NCBI RefSeq assembly: GCF_000372725.1
Contig: NW_005200881.1
Span: forward strand, 540,112 to 604,111
Direction of reading: 5' to 3'
DNA: 64,000 bases
Source: Emiliania huxleyi CCMP1516
Lineage: Eukaryota > Haptophyta > Isochrysidales > Noelaerhabdaceae
Position 1 is the first letter of the stretch. Each line of letters begins with the position of its first letter. Made by a program: the position numbers and the translations under genes. Below are positions 62,496 through 64,000 of the stretch, piece by piece. Below the pieces are notes generated by a model that was not told the origin of the DNA, did not search any database, and worked only from the letters and a program-made list of their open reading frames with translations.

Positions 62496-64000
62496 TCAAG
62501 GCCCCGCCAGCTCCACCTCAAAAGGGAACGGCCCTCCTGTTCCATTCCTCTCCCACCACTCCTCCGGGTCGCCGCCCTCCTTTCCAAGCACGCGGCGGAG
62601 GCCCTCCAGCACCGCGGCCCGATGCGACGCCGGCACCACCACCGCCCCCGGCGCAGCAGCCTCGCGCTGCCTGCGCTCCGCGCGGTGGTGCCGCGCAATC
62701 TCTGAACCGACGCTGTCGGCGTCCGCAACCCAATTGCGCTTGGATCCCGACCCGGCGCTGCCGAACGTCGCTGCTGTCGGGGCGGTAACGAACGAGCCGC
62801 CGCTGCCTGCCGCGCCGCCGCTGTGCAGCACCACGCCGTGCGGGATGCACCCGGCCTCGCCGCCCGGCCTCGCCGCCGGCTGCTCCATGCGGGCCTCGTC
62901 TCCCCGCGCCGCCGCTTCCTGGCGGCGGCAATCCTCCGCATCTGCCCCTCCCTTCGCCTCCCACGCCTTCCTCATTAGTTCGACGTTGTTTCGCCGCGGC
63001 GGCACGAGGGGCTGCTCCGGCTCGACGGGTCCTGCACCGCCCTCGTCGGCACCGCCCGGCGCCGGCAACACTGGGCCCAGCCCCACGTCGCGCAGCTGGT
63101 CAAACGACGCCACGTACTCGACGGGCGCGGCCTCGTCCGCCGTCAGCTCCTCCGGCTCGGGGAGGCGAGGCAGCACGCCGGCGGCGGAGCTGCCGCCGTT
63201 GGAGCCGCCCTCGGCGGTCGGCAGCGCCTTGAGCCGCAACCAGCTCCTCGCGCCGCCGCCTTCCCACGCGGTGTGGCCGAGGACGAGCATGGCCCGCGGG
63301 GTTAGCTCCGACCGCAGCCACACCACGTCGCCCGCCGCAAAGGGTACCCTCCCGAGCGTGTTGCGTGCCGGAGGCGGCGCGGCCGCGGCTCCTGTAGGGG
63401 GGGGGGGGAGGCGCGGTCGTCAGCAGGGGCGAGCGCCTCCTCGCACCCACGGCGGGGAGACGGGCGCGCGCCTGCCGGCTCCTCTCCGTCGCTCGCGTAG
63501 GCCTCGCCTCCCACGCCCGTCAGCGCCCGCATCTCGGCCGCGAGCTCGAGCGACTGCTCCTTGCTGACCGCGCCAGAGTGGAGGAGCTGGCGGATGCTCT
63601 CCGCGGGCGGCCGCCAAACATTCTCGTCACAATACCACGAGAGGGCACGGAGCAGGGTCTCCCGCTGCGAGGCGTGCCCCGCCGCCTCCATCGCCAGCCA
63701 CGCGTCGCGGAAGCCGTTGTGCAGTGCGGTCACCGCATCCTCCTCGAGGAGGAAGGGCTCGCCCGACGGCTGGGGCTGGAGGCGGAAGTGGCGGGTCGTC
63801 CTGCAGCCGCGATCCCCCCGGAGGGGCCACGTCTCCTCGAGGATGAGGTGCGGCTGGTGCGGGCTCGCCCCCCCAGGCAGCCGGCCGGGGCGCAGAAACA
63901 CCACGCGGCCGACCTGCAGCGTGGCGGTGCGAGGCTTCTTGCGCGGTTTGGCTCGCAATGCGTCGGCGCCGAGGCTCGGGGCCGCTCCCCAGGACGGCGC
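62496..64000 (-). CDS. Unrecognised protein, 5' end beyond the window (at least 2 exons)
   Basis: The frame is open to the window edge and enters with LRAKPRKKPRTATLQVGRVV, FLRPGRLPGG, RTTRHFRLQPQPSGEPFLLE, AVTALHNGFRDAWLAMEAAG, RETLLRALSWYCDENVWRPP, AESIRQLLHSGAVSKEQSLE. A C-rich intron ends at CCCTACAG|G (exon from 63391), followed by LGRVPFAAGDVVWLRSELTP, AMLVLGHTAWEGGG, RNNVELMRKAWEAKGG, VLEGLRRVLGKEGGDPEEWW and the stop at 62496. The folded-looking parts are separated by Gly/Ala-rich stretches. I do not recognise the family; 'VVWLRSEL' with 'VVFLRPG' hints at two related beta barrels. Donor of the intron not fixed. Confidence 0.55.

Overview
This window reads as nuclear DNA of a GC-rich, intron-bearing photosynthetic protist with a complex red-lineage plastid, most likely a haptophyte of the Emiliania/Chrysochromulina kind. 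The grounds are a chlorophyll-binding protein of the fucoxanthin-chlorophyll a/c type, lumen proteins with signal-like plus twin-arginine leaders, mitochondrial ATP synthase gamma, about half of the mapped introns using GC-AG instead of GT-AG, and very abundant simple-sequence DNA. A pelagophyte-like stramenopile is the main alternative. Stops TAA, TAG and TGA are all used normally. The genus is an inference; the eukaryotic algal origin is well supported.

Layout. 1-7.2 kb: thylakoid cyclophilin-like protein, ATP synthase gamma (3 exons), calponin/transgelin-like protein. 7.2-9.3 kb: a 2.1-kb element with terminal inverted repeats (TIRs) and a target duplication, inserted 15 bp upstream of the calponin start codon. 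9.6-17.4 kb: glycosyltransferase, FKBP with an EF-Ts/UBA-like N-terminus, a CinA(PncC)-Nudix fusion, a prolyl-4-hydroxylase-like oxygenase, a sulfotransferase-like protein. 17.4-25.1 kb: a decayed membrane-protein gene, an AT-richer island, an 11-exon ADCK2-like ABC1 kinase, a Mutator-like element with a 9-bp target duplication, and gene remnants. 25.2-35.4 kb: an adenylation-carrier-ankyrin protein (5 exons), a hAT-like element, an isocitrate/isopropylmalate-type dehydrogenase, an 8-exon metallophosphatase. 35.4-45 kb: three secretory/Golgi-like glycosyltransferase-type genes, an ABM-domain protein, a repeat cluster, an inhibitory-type serpin, a small nucleolar-type basic protein. 45.5-50 kb: a small membrane protein and a degenerate tyrosine-recombinase-like element. 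50.3-57.7 kb: a plastid ABC1 kinase, a multi-exon membrane protein, a fold-back element, an F-box protein with 22-residue repeats. 57.9-64 kb: tandem repeats, a lumenal TPR protein, the light-harvesting protein, an F-box-like gene and a gene running off the window end.

Genes that fit together: several are plastid-directed (cyclophilin, TPR protein, plastid ABC1 kinase, light-harvesting protein, probably the ABM protein). There is no operon logic; neighbours are on both strands with independent roles.

The most interesting signal is in the introns. In at least five genes, short introns (mostly 66-84 bp, with ten of them at 68-74 bp) begin with a copy of the first 8-38 bases of the following exon, so that one duplicated AG|G site supplies both splice sites. 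Many carry 10-bp tandem or palindromic cores. This is the footprint expected of recent intron gain (introner-like insertion or segmental duplication). Alongside are three or four well-delimited non-autonomous DNA elements and at least six dispersed repeat families.
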